A DNA stretch of 48,941 bases from a virus. The stretch spans positions 1-48,941 of the IMG/VR virus record IMGVR_UViG_3300035224_000798, one strand, 5' to 3'. The notes under the pieces were generated by a model. That model was given only the letters and a program-made list of their open reading frames with translations, made no database searches and had not been told where the DNA came from. Numbering within the stretch: position 1 is the first letter of the stretch; each line of letters opens with the position of its first letter. Shown in pieces: positions 14,663-22,441 of the stretch. Both the position numbers and the translations under genes were made by a program.

Positions 14663-15019
14663 TCAGAAGCTGTACTTCAAGCCCGTCTTAGCACCGTAAC
14701 CATTCTCTTCTCCAGTAATCATAGAAAGCTCTCCATATACAGAAACTTTCTCGCTGACTGCAACTGCACCACCTGCTTTGGCTGAGAATTCAAACTCACC
14801 ATCAAGGCTGTTTGGAGACAGGTATGCAGGACCTCCTTGGATATAGTAAGAAGCCTGTTCGTTCGCACCTTCCCAACCTACGTGCGCCTCATGAATGGCA
14901 CCCTGATACACGGTTCCTGAATAACCGATATTGCTTTCGATGTTGAGATATGGGCTTGCGATTGACGCAGGAGCTGCGGCAACAAGGGCAGCTGTGGCAG
15001 CAAGAGCTGTCTTAAACAT
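14663..15019 (-). CDS. Exported outer-membrane-like beta-barrel protein
   Basis: 118 aa. The signal peptide is MFKTALAATAALVAAAPASIA, read as a short basic start, hydrophobic core and A-S-A-type cleavage near residue 21. The mature part alternates like beta strands (EFEFSAKAGGAVAVSEKVSVYG) and ends in Phe (GLKYSF), the C-terminal signature of outer-membrane barrels. At about 97 residues mature it would form only 6-8 strands. Similar proteins occur in cyanophages without known role; insertion into the host outer membrane is an inference. Confidence 0.7.
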   Translation of the reverse strand: MFKTALAATAALVAAAPASIASPYLNIESNIGYSGTVYQGAIHEAHVGWEGANEQASYYIQGGPAYLSPNSLDGEFEFSAKAGGAVAVSEKVSVYGELSMITGEENGYGAKTGLKYSF

Positions 15020-15109
15020 TGGTCTTTATGCATAAATAGGACTCTTAAAAAATAACACCGCTAAACCATAAAGAATGCTACATGACAATCTAGGTTCTGG
15101 ACTAAACAT

Positions 15110-15135
15110 AAAAAAAGAGGGCCGTAGCCCCCTCG
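15110..15135 (-). terminator. Minus-strand terminator after hli
   Basis: On the minus strand GAGGG and CCCTC form a stem around a GGCTACGG loop, followed by a T-run. It lies 25 nt after the hli stop. Confidence 0.85.
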
Positions 15136-15159
15136 TCTTCATAAGTATTTTTTAGTATT

Positions 15160-15351
15160 TTAAAAAATACCAGGGATCAATTGGCCAGTAGTGGCGTATG
15201 CACCAATAGCAGCAATAACACCAAGCATTGCTAGGCGCCCATTAAGGCGTTCAGCCTTTTCGTTGTGATTCATGGAAACCTCCATAACGTACATTTGTGG
15301 TTCTGTGGCGTATAGGTTTGTCCTACCGCCGTCTTCAGTTACTGTAGTCAT
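15160..15351 (-). CDS. hli: High-light-inducible protein (HLIP)
   Basis: 63 aa. ERLNGRLAMLG (residues 34-44) is the chlorophyll-binding motif ExxNGRxAMxG, followed by one membrane span and the conserved TGQLIPGIF end shared with cyanobacterial and cyanophage Hli proteins. They bind chlorophyll and carotenoid in the thylakoid and protect photosystems from light stress. It lies directly downstream of psbA on the same strand, the common cyanophage order, but a terminator hairpin separates the two, so it may have separate control. Confidence 0.95.
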   Translation of the reverse strand: MTTVTEDGGRTNLYATEPQMYVMEVSMNHNEKAERLNGRLAMLGVIAAIGAYATTGQLIPGIF

Positions 15352-15357
15352 TACATT

Positions 15358-15383
15358 AAAAAAGGCCCTAATAAATAGAGCCT
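15358..15383 (-). terminator. Minus-strand terminator after psbA
   Basis: On the minus strand AGGCTC pairs with GGGCCT (with one T-G pair) around TATTTATTA, followed by TTTTTT. It sits 8 nt after the psbA stop and 7 nt before the hli start, so hli expression needs read-through or its own promoter. Confidence 0.8.
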
Positions 15384-15390
15384 ACGTAGA

Positions 15391-16470
15391 TCAACCAACA
15401 GAAGGCGCGACTAATGCCACAGGGGTGGAACTAGTTGCAGCCAGGTCGAGAGGGAAGTTATGAGCGTTGCGCTCGTGCATCACTTCCATGCCGAGTCCGG
15501 CACGGTTGAGAATGTCGGCCCAAGTGTTTACAACACGCCCTTCAGAAGACTGGATTGACTGGTTAAAGTTGAAGCCGTTCAAGTTGAAGGCCATGGTTGA
15601 CACGCCTAAAGCAGTAAACCAGATACCAACCACAGGCCAGGCAGCGAGAAAGAAGTGCAAGCTACGACTGTTGTTAAAGGAAGCGTACTGAAAGATAAGG
15701 CGACCAAAGTAGCCATGAGCAGCCACAATGTTATACGTCTCTTCTTCTTGTCCGAACTTGTAGCCATAGTTCTGAGATTCTGTTTCAGTCGTCTCGCGTA
15801 CGAGTGAGCTTGTAACCAAACTTCCGTGCATAGCAGAAAAAAGAGAACCACCAAAGACACCGGCGACACCCAACATATGAAACGGGTGCATAAGGATATT
15901 ATGTTCTGCTTGGAATACCAACATGTAGTTGAAGGTTCCTGAGATTCCGAGGGGCATCGCATCAGAGAAAGAGCCTTGACCGAAGGGATAGACGAGGAAC
16001 ACTGCGGATGCAGCAGCAACAGGTGCGCTGTATGCAACACAGATCCAAGGGCGCATGCCCAAGCGGTAGGAAAGTTCCCACTCACGTCCCATATAGGCGT
16101 AGATGCCGATCAGGAAGTGGAACACAACCAGTTGGAAAGGACCGCCGTTGTAGAGCCACTCGTCGAGTGAGGCAGCTTCCCAAATTGGGTAGAAGTGCAG
16201 GCCGATAGCATTCGAGCTAGGCACCACAGCTCCCGATATGATGTTGTTGCCATACATCAGAGAACCTGCAACAGGCTCACGGATTCCATCAATATCGACA
16301 GGAGGTGCAGCGATAAAAGCTACAATAAAACAAATAGTGGCAGCGAGCAGTGTCGGGATCATGAGTACGCCAAACCAACCTACATAAATGCGGTTATCGG
16401 TTGAAGTCACCCAATCGCAAGACTGCTCCCAGCCGGACGCCCTAGATGCGGGCTGAACGGAAGAGATCAT
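15391..16470 (-). CDS. psbA: Photosystem II reaction-centre protein D1
   Basis: 359 aa, full length. All key D1 residues are present in register: Y161 (TyrZ), D170, E189, H190, H198 and H215 (chlorophyll and iron), S264 (QB), H272, H332, E333, D342 and A344 for the Mn cluster, and the A344 cleavage site followed by a 15-residue extension. Residue 130 is Glu (MGREWEL), the state of high-light D1 forms. It has five transmembrane helices and acts in the thylakoid, replacing light-damaged D1 during infection. No psbD is in the window. Confidence 0.98.
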   Translation of the reverse strand: MISSVQPASRASGWEQSCDWVTSTDNRIYVGWFGVLMIPTLLAATICFIVAFIAAPPVDIDGIREPVAGSLMYGNNIISGAVVPSSNAIGLHFYPIWEAASLDEWLYNGGPFQLVVFHFLIGIYAYMGREWELSYRLGMRPWICVAYSAPVAAASAVFLVYPFGQGSFSDAMPLGISGTFNYMLVFQAEHNILMHPFHMLGVAGVFGGSLFSAMHGSLVTSSLVRETTETESQNYGYKFGQEEETYNIVAAHGYFGRLIFQYASFNNSRSLHFFLAAWPVVGIWFTALGVSTMAFNLNGFNFNQSIQSSEGRVVNTWADILNRAGLGMEVMHERNAHNFPLDLAATSSTPVALVAPSVG

Positions 16471-16484
16471 GCGGAAAAAGTATT

Positions 16485-16509
16485 AAAAAACGCCTAATTC
16501 AGAAGGCGT
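16485..16509 (-). promoter_or_regulatory. Hairpin in the psbA leader
   Basis: Immediately upstream of psbA, ACGCC-TTCTGAATTA-GGCGT forms a 5-bp stem followed by TTTTTT, ending about 14 nt before the ATG. It could terminate transcription coming from 16766-17416, act as an attenuator, or protect the 5' end of psbA mRNA. An AT-rich TATACT/TATATT stretch upstream of it (16510-16519) is a candidate -10 element. Confidence 0.55.
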
Positions 16510-16538
16510 AATATAAGTATAGGAGAGTAACCCGGACT

Positions 16539-16769
16539 ATGCGTAAATTTTTTAATTATTTGCTTCTATCGGTTATGACTGTTCTGCCTGCAAGCGCTGA
16601 AAAGCGTGTTGAGACAATGCCTCAAGGGAAATGTGATTATGCGGACGAGATCATAGCGACAGTGTACGCGGACGACTACTTCTCACGTCCTGAAAACAGA
16701 CATAAGCGGGACCGAATTATAAAAAATGTATTAAACAACTCGGTCCTGTGTGACCCTAAATACTATTAA
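16539..16769 (+). CDS. Small exported hypothetical protein
   Basis: 76 aa with a signal peptide (MRKFFNYLLLSVMTVLPASA, cleavage after ASA). The mature part is about 56 residues, acidic then basic, with two cysteines (GKCDY, SVLCD) that may pair. It diverges from psbA with a 68-nt spacer, and its stop overlaps the stop of the minus-strand gene at 16766. A GGAG lies at about 16522 but is far from the start. Confidence 0.6.
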   Translation: MRKFFNYLLLSVMTVLPASAEKRVETMPQGKCDYADEIIATVYADDYFSRPENRHKRDRIIKNVLNNSVLCDPKYY

Positions 16770-17416
16770 TTCATAAAGCCTTCTTGCTTGAGCCATTCAC
16801 CAGTTTTAGGAGTCGGTATAAAAACCTGCCACATTTTCTTATCGCTTGCACAAACGCGTAGTCCCTCAACCGTTTGCGTATCTGAATACATCGCCATCAT
16901 TGCTTCGGCTTCAAACGGAACAGCGTTTGAAGGGTAGGTACGCTCTGCCCCACGTCGAATCCAATCCGGAACGGTCTCCTCGCTGTAAATCAAACCTGTA
17001 AACGTATTATCGATCGTGCCTGCCATACAGTCCTGTGCGACATGCCAACCTTCATGACGGATGACCTGGACCATACGTGTTGGCTCAGACAAGTACGCTC
17101 GATTCAAAAAGAAGTTGTTCCCCTTGACGTTATAGAGCCCCCTCGTGTTACCTAAGAAGTACCGCTCATCTGCAAGATAAACATTTACACCGATATCAGT
17201 GAGCGACGTAAGTATTGAATCCAACTCGGCATCCCATACTTCATAAGCAGTGCCTAAATCACGCCAAGACGTAATCTTGTCAGTACCTATCGTGCACTCT
17301 CTGAGCATCATGCAACCCATCGAGTCAAGGCTGCGCCAGGTTTTTACTTCGGGGTCTGCTGTAGCAGGTAGACAAAAAGCAGCCGCAGTCACTGCAGCTA
17401 GAAATAACTTTTTCAT
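16766..17416 (-). CDS. Exported HEGWH metalloprotease-like protein
   Basis: 216 aa. Signal peptide of 20 residues (basic start, AAVTAAAFCLPATA). H121-E-G-W-H125 is the zinc-binding HExxH motif; acidic residues near 169-171 (PFEAEAMM) could give the third ligand, as in gluzincin-type proteases. Cys residues in the mature part suggest disulfides. Likely periplasmic, acting on proteins or peptidoglycan-linked substrates; substrate unknown. The start overlaps the 17413 gene's end by 4 nt, so they are co-translated. Confidence 0.75.
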   Translation of the reverse strand: MKKLFLAAVTAAAFCLPATADPEVKTWRSLDSMGCMMLRECTIGTDKITSWRDLGTAYEVWDAELDSILTSLTDIGVNVYLADERYFLGNTRGLYNVKGNNFFLNRAYLSEPTRMVQVIRHEGWHVAQDCMAGTIDNTFTGLIYSEETVPDWIRRGAERTYPSNAVPFEAEAMMAMYSDTQTVEGLRVCASDKKMWQVFIPTPKTGEWLKQEGFMN

Positions 17417-17697
17417 AGTGGTAGAGAAGGTAATCCCTGCGGTACTTCAATGTTTCCAGGTAGTTCAGGTACAGGCAGAGACTCTGATAGAGCACCGCTG
17501 ATCAGTTCCTTTAGTTGCGTGGTTACAATGGTTTGCGCGTGTTTCTGTAAACTCTCTCTATTTTGTACTACTACACCTGCAGTTGCAATAGCGCTGATAA
17601 CAAATGCGGTGTTTAAAACAGTTAAAACATTAAGAATGCGCTGCATCTTACGTAAGCGATTGGTTTTTTCGAGTCTAGAATGAAGTGACTTAAACAC
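17413..17697 (-). CDS. Single-TM hypothetical protein
   Basis: 94 aa. Basic N-terminus (SRLEKTNRLRKMQR), then a membrane span (ILNVLTVLNTAFVISAIATAGVV, in two parts), a charged helix with heptads and a Pro/Leu-rich end (VPQGLPSLPL). Topology resembles the 47382 gene on the same strand, which also has one N-terminal span and a helical outer part. Co-translated with the HEGWH protein (ATGA overlap). Confidence 0.6.
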   Translation of the reverse strand: MFKSLHSRLEKTNRLRKMQRILNVLTVLNTAFVISAIATAGVVVQNRESLQKHAQTIVTTQLKELISGALSESLPVPELPGNIEVPQGLPSLPL

Positions 17698-17702
17698 GTC
17701 CC

Positions 17703-18314
17703 ATGGAAAACCAGCACGAAATTTTTCCTTTCTTACGCAAATTAGAGGACAATTATCGTGCAGTGAGAGAGGAAGTGATCACAATCCTCTACAACGAAAC
17801 CGTTAATCAAAAGGCTTATTTTAAACCGTGGCCCCAAAAGGACATTTTTACAGGTGAATGGGATGTTTTTCGTCTTTATGCCTTTGGAGAGCAATGGGTA
17901 GGTAACTGTAAAAAATGCCCCGTGACCACAAGTTTTTTACAAAGCATTCCAGGCGTCGTCAACGCAGCCTTTTCATCTATTGCTGTAGGTACACACATTG
18001 ATGTACATACAGGACACGATGACAGTACTTACAGGTGTCACCTAGGCTTAATGGCTCCTGAACAAAATAAGCTTCCCACTGACACAGTGTTTCAGGACAA
18101 GTCAAACCGTTGCGGTATGCAGGTTGAAGAGAAATTTTTTCATTGGGAAGAGGGAAAAGCCTTTGTATTTGATGACACGCAAGCGCACGAGACCTGGAAC
18201 TACGGAGACCGCACCAGGATCGTGCTTCTTATTGATTTCAAGCGCCCGGAACCAGGCCTTCCCCTTGAACAAGTAAGTACTTTCTACACTGATGCAGTAA
18301 ACACTACTCTTTGA
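17703..18314 (+). CDS. Aspartyl/asparaginyl beta-hydroxylase-like (AspH) dioxygenase
   Basis: 203 aa. The AspH-family core is visible: THIDVHTG with H102, YRCHLGLM, the C-terminal WEEGKAFVFDDTQ, H162 in AHETWN, and R172 in RIVLLIDF. AspH enzymes use Fe(II) and 2-oxoglutarate with two histidine ligands to hydroxylate Asp or Asn side chains. Length matches the bare catalytic domain. Target unknown; host or phage proteins are possible. It is divergent from 17413 with almost no spacer. Confidence 0.85.
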   Translation: MENQHEIFPFLRKLEDNYRAVREEVITILYNETVNQKAYFKPWPQKDIFTGEWDVFRLYAFGEQWVGNCKKCPVTTSFLQSIPGVVNAAFSSIAVGTHIDVHTGHDDSTYRCHLGLMAPEQNKLPTDTVFQDKSNRCGMQVEEKFFHWEEGKAFVFDDTQAHETWNYGDRTRIVLLIDFKRPEPGLPLEQVSTFYTDAVNTTL

Positions 18315-18324
18315 CATAACCAAG

Positions 18325-18345
18325 AAAAAACCCCTTTGAAAGGGG
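18325..18345 (-). terminator. Minus-strand terminator
   Basis: CCCCTTT-GAA-AGGGG-type stem; on the minus strand it is followed by TTTTTT. It closes the 18356 gene and lies just after the end of the plus-strand AspH gene. Confidence 0.8.
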
Positions 18346-18355
18346 CTTGCTCGTC

Positions 18356-18538
18356 TCACTTGGTGTAAGTACGTCCTCGATACACGAAGGTGCCGTGGAC
18401 TGGGGCAATTGGAGAAGCAGGTGTGTATTCCACACCGCGATAGTGGGTGTCCATAATACGGGCACGCTCTAGCTCTTTACGAGCACGGACCACATTGCGA
18501 CGCGCACTTTTAACGCTCATGATTGTTAGATCAGACAT
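18356..18538 (-). CDS. DUF4278-like small protein
   Basis: 60 aa. After a basic helix (SARRNVVRARKELERARI) comes HYRGVEYTP and, further on, FVYRGRTYTK, the paired YRG.xY motif of DUF4278 proteins found in cyanobacteria and their phages. Function of the family is unknown. It is a single minus-strand gene with its own terminator. Confidence 0.7.
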   Translation of the reverse strand: MSDLTIMSVKSARRNVVRARKELERARIMDTHYRGVEYTPASPIAPVHGTFVYRGRTYTK

Positions 18539-18845
18539 TGGAAACTCCTAATGAGGGGAAATTTCCCGTTCCTTCAGCACTTACTTGCTTACTTGCGTCT
18601 CCTAATTAGGGCCAGATTAGGCCTTTGTCAGGAGATGAACGTATAACAATTGTAGCAAGAACCTACGGCTTGTGGCAAATGTTACTTAACTGTTGCATTT
18701 AGGGTGCGTCCTCACCTGGATGGTGGCAAGGACGGTCAGTTTCCAGACGTGAGAAACAGCAAAAATCACGTCTCCCTAGGGCCTGGCGCTGTTCTTCTTC
18801 GACCCGGTTGTATAATACACATAACAACAGACATGTGCATGCGGC
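18539..18845. other. Non-coding divergent region
   Basis: About 300 bases between a minus and a plus gene. It holds the promoter-like TATAAT at 18811-18816, an AGATTAGG word at about 18612-18620 and AT-rich stretches at 18639-18690, including GTTATAC on the minus strand, a possible -10 for the 18356 gene. The short frame at 18704-18892 looks non-coding. Confidence 0.5.
18811..18816 (+). promoter_or_regulatory. TATAAT -10 promoter element
   Basis: Perfect TATAAT, 30 nt before the GTG of the 18846 gene. The -35 region is weak (TTCTTC-like near 18792). It would start the plus-strand run that leads into the replication genes. Confidence 0.6.
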
Positions 18846-19076
18846 GTGGCCTCCTCCTCAAAGCCAAAACTTATCGGCTCTGTGTGCAGTGATTCCGGCT
18901 CGATCTCTGTGTTGGATCCGTGCCATCTCAATACTACAAAAGCAGGCGAGGTTACTCTTCCTCGCTGTAGCCTTTACACGTCGTTTGATACAGAAATTGG
19001 AGACGGTGAATTCCAAGTCTACGAAATGAGAGACGGCAAAGGTAAACTGAAGTGTATTGTGATAAATCTTGAATGA
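18846..19076 (+). CDS. Small hypothetical protein (DSG..DPC motif)
   Basis: 76 aa with a GTG start. VCSDSGSISVLDPCHL followed later by GDGEFQVYEMRDG and a final strand resembles small bacterial and phage proteins with DSG...DPC-L and a GxY/F-x-V-Y tail (DUF4241-like by memory). Predicted all-beta. Function unknown. Its stop overlaps the next ATG. Confidence 0.55.
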   Translation: MASSSKPKLIGSVCSDSGSISVLDPCHLNTTKAGEVTLPRCSLYTSFDTEIGDGEFQVYEMRDGKGKLKCIVINLE

Positions 19077-19330
19077 GACAGGTAGACCCTTATAAACACC
19101 CCAACCAATGGCTAGAACTTACTTTGTTGCGCTTAATAGAAGAAGGGAAGCCGGGAAATAAAGAAACACTCCATATGGCTATCCATGCAATCACACATTG
19201 GCTCGAGCCGGGTCTAATAGATGACGTATTCGGTCACTGGATGGAGGATTACAAGGTTTCTTTAAACGAAGACGAAAACAATCATAATAATTTTGATTCG
19301 CCGTGTTCATACGAAGATCCTTCGGAATAA
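19073..19330 (+). CDS. Hypothetical protein
   Basis: 85 aa, helical and acidic (DPYKHPNQWLELTLLRLIEEG, in two parts; GLIDDVFGHWMEDYK). ATGA overlap with the previous gene. Its 3' part overlaps the minus-strand gene at 19191 for 140 nt. No family recognised. Confidence 0.55.
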   Translation: MRQVDPYKHPNQWLELTLLRLIEEGKPGNKETLHMAIHAITHWLEPGLIDDVFGHWMEDYKVSLNEDENNHNNFDSPCSYEDPSE

Positions 19331-19793
19331 GACCCACTACGTGACAGTGCTCCCATACTTCATCGTCGGGGTAGGGTGGGCGCGTCCAGTAAAATTCTCT
19401 CTTGACTGCATCAGGTGTGAAGTCAGGGTATCTGTTGCTCCATCTTGAGAAGGCTCGGAATTGCCTATCCGGATCAGCTGAAGTGCAATCAATAACAGTA
19501 GTGTCACCAGGGGGAACACACCACCGCAGGCGTTGAACTTCCTCAAACCCTTTCCTAATCGCTTTAATACCTGATTTTCCATTTAATTTACCTCGAAGAG
19601 TACGTGCTCTTTTGTTCTTGCGTTGTTTGTACCAATCGTTGAGTTGTCTAGGTGAACTGCCTACCGCAAACCCAATATTCCAAACCCAAAAATTATTTAA
19701 TTGTAAAAACCAAGGCTCAAGAAAAACCTTACATAATTGACCATTTACGTCGAATGTAGAGCTAGTAAACTTGCGGCGTACTCGTAGTGACAT
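19191..19793 (-). CDS. Conserved-looking hypothetical protein
   Basis: 200 aa from ATG at 19793. Residues include LEPWFLQLNNFWVWNIGFAVG (two parts), a basic KQRKNKRARTLRGKLNGKSG stretch, VIDCTSADPDRQFRAF and YYDCFRLRL. It resembles a cyanophage protein I know only as hypothetical; the basic patch suggests nucleic-acid contact. The open frame runs to 20057 but that extension is Ser/Cys-rich antisense sequence. The tail overlaps the plus gene 19073-19330. Confidence 0.55.
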   Translation of the reverse strand: MSLRVRRKFTSSTFDVNGQLCKVFLEPWFLQLNNFWVWNIGFAVGSSPRQLNDWYKQRKNKRARTLRGKLNGKSGIKAIRKGFEEVQRLRWCVPPGDTTVIDCTSADPDRQFRAFSRWSNRYPDFTPDAVKREFYWTRPPYPDDEVWEHCHVVGLIPKDLRMNTANQNYYDCFRLRLKKPCNPPSSDRIRHLLDPARANV

Positions 19794-19794
19794 C

Positions 19795-20079
19795 GTGGAA
19801 GAGCTACTGGCGATGATCCAAAGGGATCCTGAACTGTGGGACCTAGTGGAACAGCTAAAGCACCAAGACGAAGAGCCTAGTGACTTCATTTTAAATGTAG
19901 CGCAAATGTTGGCGATTGAATTTGAAGATTTACATCGGACAGATTTAAACGACAAGCTAGACGCTCTGTTCGGAGGCCTTCCTCCTAAAGCATTTAAAAT
20001 GGTCCCGTTGTTTCTACATATTGCCTTGGACATCTTCATGATGCGTGCGGTCCCCAACCAAGCAACTAACGAGAGTTAA
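19795..20079 (+). CDS. Hypothetical helical protein
   Basis: 94 aa from GTG 19795 (TTG 19771 or ATG 19813 are alternatives). Helical and acidic: EELLAMIQRDPELWDLVEQL, then ILNVAQMLAIEFEDL and a hydrophobic end. Divergent from the minus-strand gene starting at 19793. One nt before the next ATG. No family recognised. Confidence 0.55.
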   Translation: MEELLAMIQRDPELWDLVEQLKHQDEEPSDFILNVAQMLAIEFEDLHRTDLNDKLDALFGGLPPKAFKMVPLFLHIALDIFMMRAVPNQATNES

Positions 20080-20080
20080 A

Positions 20081-20314
20081 ATGCAGGCCGGTCTAGTATT
20101 TTGCGATTTTGATAATCAAAACGTACTCTGTTATACAGAAAACAGAAAAAATGTAGAGCTCGTCTCAGTAGCGAATCGCAACAATTTAAACAAGGCGATC
20201 TGCCTGAGTGATCTTACAGAAATGAAAAATGTTCAAGAAAGGTTACAGAACGCAGGTTTTATTGCTGACGTGTATATCGTAAATATTGCTACCCTCTACA
20301 AGGGCTATTTCTAA
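20081..20314 (+). CDS. Small hypothetical protein
   Basis: 77 aa from ATG 20081, one base after the upstream stop. Alpha/beta pattern (GLVFCDFDNQNVLCY, then AICLSDLTEMKNVQERL). It lies 12 nt before the polymerase gene and may be co-transcribed with it. No family recognised. Confidence 0.55.
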   Translation: MQAGLVFCDFDNQNVLCYTENRKNVELVSVANRNNLNKAICLSDLTEMKNVQERLQNAGFIADVYIVNIATLYKGYF

Positions 20315-20326
20315 ACTCGTATCAAG

Positions 20327-22174
20327 ATGAGACTTGTCTTTGACTGTGAGACTAACGGTCTCCTTCACGTATTGGATAGAGTGCATTCATTAGTTATAAG
20401 GGACGTCGACACAGGAGAGATAACAAGCTGCTGCAACGCTACTGGTTATAAGACAATTGAAGAAGGGCTACAACTTTTAAGCCAAGCTGACCTGCTTATT
20501 GGCCACAACGTAATAAATTTTGATATGCGGGCGCTCGGTAAAATTTACCCCGAGTTTAAAATTAAAGACGACTGTAAAATATATGATACGCTAATTGTCA
20601 GTAGAGTATGGGCGCCAGAATTAGAACCTGTTGATACCCGTAAATATGCACATATCGAAAGCAAATACAAAGGTAAACACTCATTGGCAGCATGGGGTGA
20701 GCGTTTAGGTGTACAGAAGATTAAATTTCTACAAGAAAGTAAAGAAAAACTACCAGCATCAGCAAACCCTTGGGAGCACTGGTCTGAAGAAATGCAGAAA
20801 TACTGTGAAGGAGATACTCTCGTATCCCTGGCCCTTTATGAGTATTTTCTGACGCAATCTTTCGATAAGAGGTGTCATGAACTAGAGCACGAATTTGCAT
20901 GTATTATGACAATGATGGAAACATTTGGGTTTCCTTTTAATGAACGTGCTGCTTATGCCTTGGTCAACACCCTCAAAACTAGACGGGATACAATCTACGA
21001 TCAGCTCCAGGCGGTTTTTCAACCAATTGTTCATAAAAGAATCTCTCCTAAAACAGGCAAACATCTTAAAGAGCAAGTCATTTCGTTTAACCCAGCGTCA
21101 CGTAAACAAACAGCAGAACGGCTACAAGAGCGCTACCCCGAAATTGTCTTTAAAAAAACCGAAAAAGGTAATGTCCAGCTGGATGACGACATTCTTGAAA
21201 CCCTTGGTAAGAAATATTCAGAAGCTAAACTACTGGCTGAATACCAACTTCTCAATAAGCGCCTTGGCCAAATTGCTGAAGGTAAACAGGCGTGGTTAAA
21301 ACATTGTCAGGTATATGAAGATAGTAAAATCCATGGCACGGTTATTACAAATGCATGTATCAGCGGAAGAGCATCGCACCGTAGTCCCAACATGGCACAA
21401 ATTCCTAGCGTCGGTCATGCTTATGGCGCGGAATGTAGAGCCTTATTCGCTGCTCCTGTGGGTTGGCTTCTTGTTGGTGCTGACGCAAGTGGGCTGGAGT
21501 TGCGTGCACTTGGCTCATGGTTGGCACACTTCGACGGTGGAGAGTATGCAAGTTTAGTCAGTGAAAACGGGTTCGACATACATACCTATAACGCTAAACT
21601 TTTCGGTATATTTGACGGCGTCGGAGAAATAGACAAGCGTACAAGAGATCTCTCCAAACGGCTAATATATGCGCTACTTTATGGCGCTGGAGCTAAAAAG
21701 GTAGGTAGCGTAATTGACTATGATTTAGATGATACAGGCCGCTACACCTTAGGTAAAAAAACTATAGATACTTTCTATAAAAACCTGCCCGCCCTAAAAC
21801 AACTCCTAGATAAAATTGAAAAACGAATTGACACACGTGGGTATCTAATAGGCATTGACGGAAGAAAACTACAGATTCGCTCAAAACACTCTGCTTTAAA
21901 TCAACTTCTGCAATCTACTGGTGCCATCACAGTTAAGAAAGCAACTTGCATCCTCTACCACGATTTACAAAAGTTGGGCCTTAAGTGGGGCGAAGACTAC
22001 GCATTCGTAGCGCACGTTCATGATGAGATCCAAGCTCTAGTACGTCCGAACTTAGTTAATCACTACAAAGCAACTGCTATCAATTCTTTTGAAAAGGCTG
22101 GTGAATACTTTAATTTATTGTGCCCGATGACTGGGGAAGCCCGTGTCGGTGCAAACTGGATGGAGACACACTAA
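20327..22174 (+). CDS. DNA polymerase, family A, with 3'-5' exonuclease
   Basis: 615 aa. DEDD exonuclease: D6/E8 in VFDCETNG, exo II GHNVINFD (to D66), exo III Y159...D163. Polymerase motifs: A, D386-ASGLE391LR; B, R440...K444...Y448...Y452G; C, H565-D566-E567. No 5'-nuclease domain. Y448 occupies the site of E. coli F762, as in T7 polymerase. It replicates phage DNA and is the chief replicative enzyme here. Thymidylate and primase-helicase genes belong to the same system. Length fits phage PolA with exonuclease. Confidence 0.97.
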   Translation: MRLVFDCETNGLLHVLDRVHSLVIRDVDTGEITSCCNATGYKTIEEGLQLLSQADLLIGHNVINFDMRALGKIYPEFKIKDDCKIYDTLIVSRVWAPELEPVDTRKYAHIESKYKGKHSLAAWGERLGVQKIKFLQESKEKLPASANPWEHWSEEMQKYCEGDTLVSLALYEYFLTQSFDKRCHELEHEFACIMTMMETFGFPFNERAAYALVNTLKTRRDTIYDQLQAVFQPIVHKRISPKTGKHLKEQVISFNPASRKQTAERLQERYPEIVFKKTEKGNVQLDDDILETLGKKYSEAKLLAEYQLLNKRLGQIAEGKQAWLKHCQVYEDSKIHGTVITNACISGRASHRSPNMAQIPSVGHAYGAECRALFAAPVGWLLVGADASGLELRALGSWLAHFDGGEYASLVSENGFDIHTYNAKLFGIFDGVGEIDKRTRDLSKRLIYALLYGAGAKKVGSVIDYDLDDTGRYTLGKKTIDTFYKNLPALKQLLDKIEKRIDTRGYLIGIDGRKLQIRSKHSALNQLLQSTGAITVKKATCILYHDLQKLGLKWGEDYAFVAHVHDEIQALVRPNLVNHYKATAINSFEKAGEYFNLLCPMTGEARVGANWMETH

Positions 22175-22191
22175 CAATATTGTTACAATCC

Positions 22192-22219
22192 TTGCAAATC
22201 TAGAGCAAGAGCCTAGATT
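22192..22219 (+). promoter_or_regulatory. Sigma70-type promoter
   Basis: -35 TTGCAA (22192-22197), 16-nt spacer, -10 TAGATT (22214-22219), 21 nt before the ATG at 22241. The upstream ACAATCCTTGC (22185-22195) occurs again at the promoter at 26514. AATCTAG/CTAGATT within the region is an inverted repeat that could bind a regulator. Confidence 0.6.
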
Positions 22220-22240
22220 AAACGCGCTGACACTATTTAA

Positions 22241-22441
22241 ATGAAAAAACCCAGCGTTGAAAACTCAATCGATGTTATCGAAAGTTCAGGTTCCCTTGAA
22301 AAATTTGACTACGTCGAATTAATAGAACTCTATACAGATCTTGAACAATGGGTCGATATTATGAATAAGCGCTTAGCCGAAGTGCGCACTGAGATTGTAA
22401 ATCGTATTGATAAAAATCTCATCCCCACTAAAAAGAAATGA
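22241..22441 (+). CDS. Small coiled-coil-like protein
   Basis: 66 aa, helical and charged (SLEKFDYVELIELYTDLEQW, then MNKRLAEVRTEIVNRIDK). Preceded by the promoter at 22192 and translationally coupled to the deaminase (ATGA). No family recognised. Confidence 0.6.
   Translation: MKKPSVENSIDVIESSGSLEKFDYVELIELYTDLEQWVDIMNKRLAEVRTEIVNRIDKNLIPTKKK

Noticed and set aside
15606-16085. 159-aa minus-strand frame within psbA
   Set aside because: It is a shifted frame of the D1 gene; the D1 protein explains the region fully.
19794-20057. N-terminal extension of the minus-strand frame ending at 19191
   Set aside because: It is Ser/Cys-rich, antisense to the well-formed 19795-20079 gene, and convincing sequence begins at the ATG at 19793.
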